Source: Tetragonia tetragonoides (lineage: Eukaryota; Streptophyta; Magnoliopsida; Caryophyllales; Aizoaceae). From it: a DNA stretch of 64,000 nt. Positions 63,787 through 64,000 of the stretch are shown here, piece after piece. The stretch's first letter is position 1. Each line of letters starts with the position of its first letter. The position numbers were made by a program, and so were the translations under genes. The stretch lies in the NCBI GenBank assembly GCA_038025085.1, contig CM076152.1, forward strand, positions 35,095,501 through 35,159,500. Direction: 5' to 3'. Below the pieces are notes generated by a model. That model did no database searches, was not told the origin of the DNA, and saw nothing but the letters and a program-made list of their open reading frames with translations.

Positions 63787-64000
63787 GGATTTTCTTGAGT
63801 TGAATCCCGTAATAATGAGTTGTCTCCCCGAAAACGAAGTTTAGAGGGGTATTTATAGAAAATGGGCCGAAAAGGAGGTCAAAATAGGATTTTCGGGCCA
63901 AAAAGGGTGCCCAACGGCCCCCCGGAGGGCCGCTCGGGGCTCGGCGGCCTCGATAGAGCAGCATAGGCTCCGCGGCTGGGCCGCTGGGGTTCAGCGGCTG
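63161..64000 (-). mobile_element. Start of an LTR element running off the window
   Basis: Copy C stops at GAGAGGTTCG, and TGTAAGAACTCTCGCC begins. This is an LTR terminus in inverse, since its complement ends GAGTTCTTACA, like the GGGTCCTTACA end of the solo LTR at 58852. The inside includes GAAGTCGCCACTAATTTTTA and a GC-rich end. The expected target repeat (GTTCG) would lie outside the window, so I cannot tell a solo LTR from a full element. Confidence 0.65.
63711..63782. repeat. (AG)n microsatellite
   Basis: About 36 AG units within the LTR element at the right edge. Confidence 0.97.

Noticed and set aside
63689..63964. 91-codon minus-strand frame with Leu-Ser runs
   Set aside because: Translation of the (AG)n tract inside an LTR.

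Overview
This is nuclear DNA from a flowering plant, most likely a eudicot. Genes have many small AT-rich introns with GT/AG borders, there is a miR156-regulated SPL gene, and intergenic DNA is packed with plant-type transposons (MULE, CACTA, hAT and Stowaway MITEs, solo LTRs, SINEs). I cannot name the species. Coordinates of the spliced genes were built by eye from splice borders and reading phase; every main model closes in frame with a length divisible by three.

Layout. 1-3.9 kb: right part of a Mutator-like element with the end of a plant-mobile-domain-like gene (+) and a three-exon transposase-OTU protease fusion gene (-). 4.9-19 kb: a transposon graveyard with four complete hAT-type MITEs, a fifth split by a 5.0 kb CACTA element with perfect ends and a 3-bp target duplication, a SINE, a solo LTR and retroposed ORFs. 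19.7-44.6 kb: a gene island. It holds an SPL9/15-type SBP-box gene (+, 19736-25386), a GPATCH11 homologue (-, 26850-31118), a STRUBBELIG-receptor-family gene of SRF2 type (+, 32917-37909) and a CDK5RAP3/C53 gene (-, 38731-44610). SPL and GPATCH11 converge, GPATCH11 and SRF2 diverge, SRF2 and C53 converge. From memory, the SRF2 and C53 homologues are also neighbours in Arabidopsis (At5g06820, At5g06830).

44.8-64 kb: a region built by duplication of the C53 5' end. Copy A follows C53 itself. Copies B (about 53.1-56.4 kb) and C (about 60.3-63.2 kb) each carry a decayed copy of C53 exons 1-2 plus upstream DNA, joined through a Stowaway-like end to a two-exon defensin-like (cysteine-rich secreted peptide) gene. 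The two peptide genes, at 53373-53828 and 60554-61009, are intact in frame, but the second lacks three of the nine cysteines of the first. A third, exon-1-only relic lies in copy A. Later insertions (two MULE-type MITEs with 9-bp target duplications, two solo LTRs with 5-bp target duplications, a retroposed element, and an LTR element running off the right edge) cut these copies. The sister copies preserve two of the empty sites.

How the genes relate. The four island genes are housekeeping or developmental loci with no evident shared pathway: SPL is the age-pathway transcription factor, GPATCH11 is a spliceosome-linked G-patch protein, SRF2 is a membrane pseudokinase, and C53 is the ER-phagy receptor of the UFMylation machinery. 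The most unusual part of the window is the duplicated C53-fragment plus defensin-like module.
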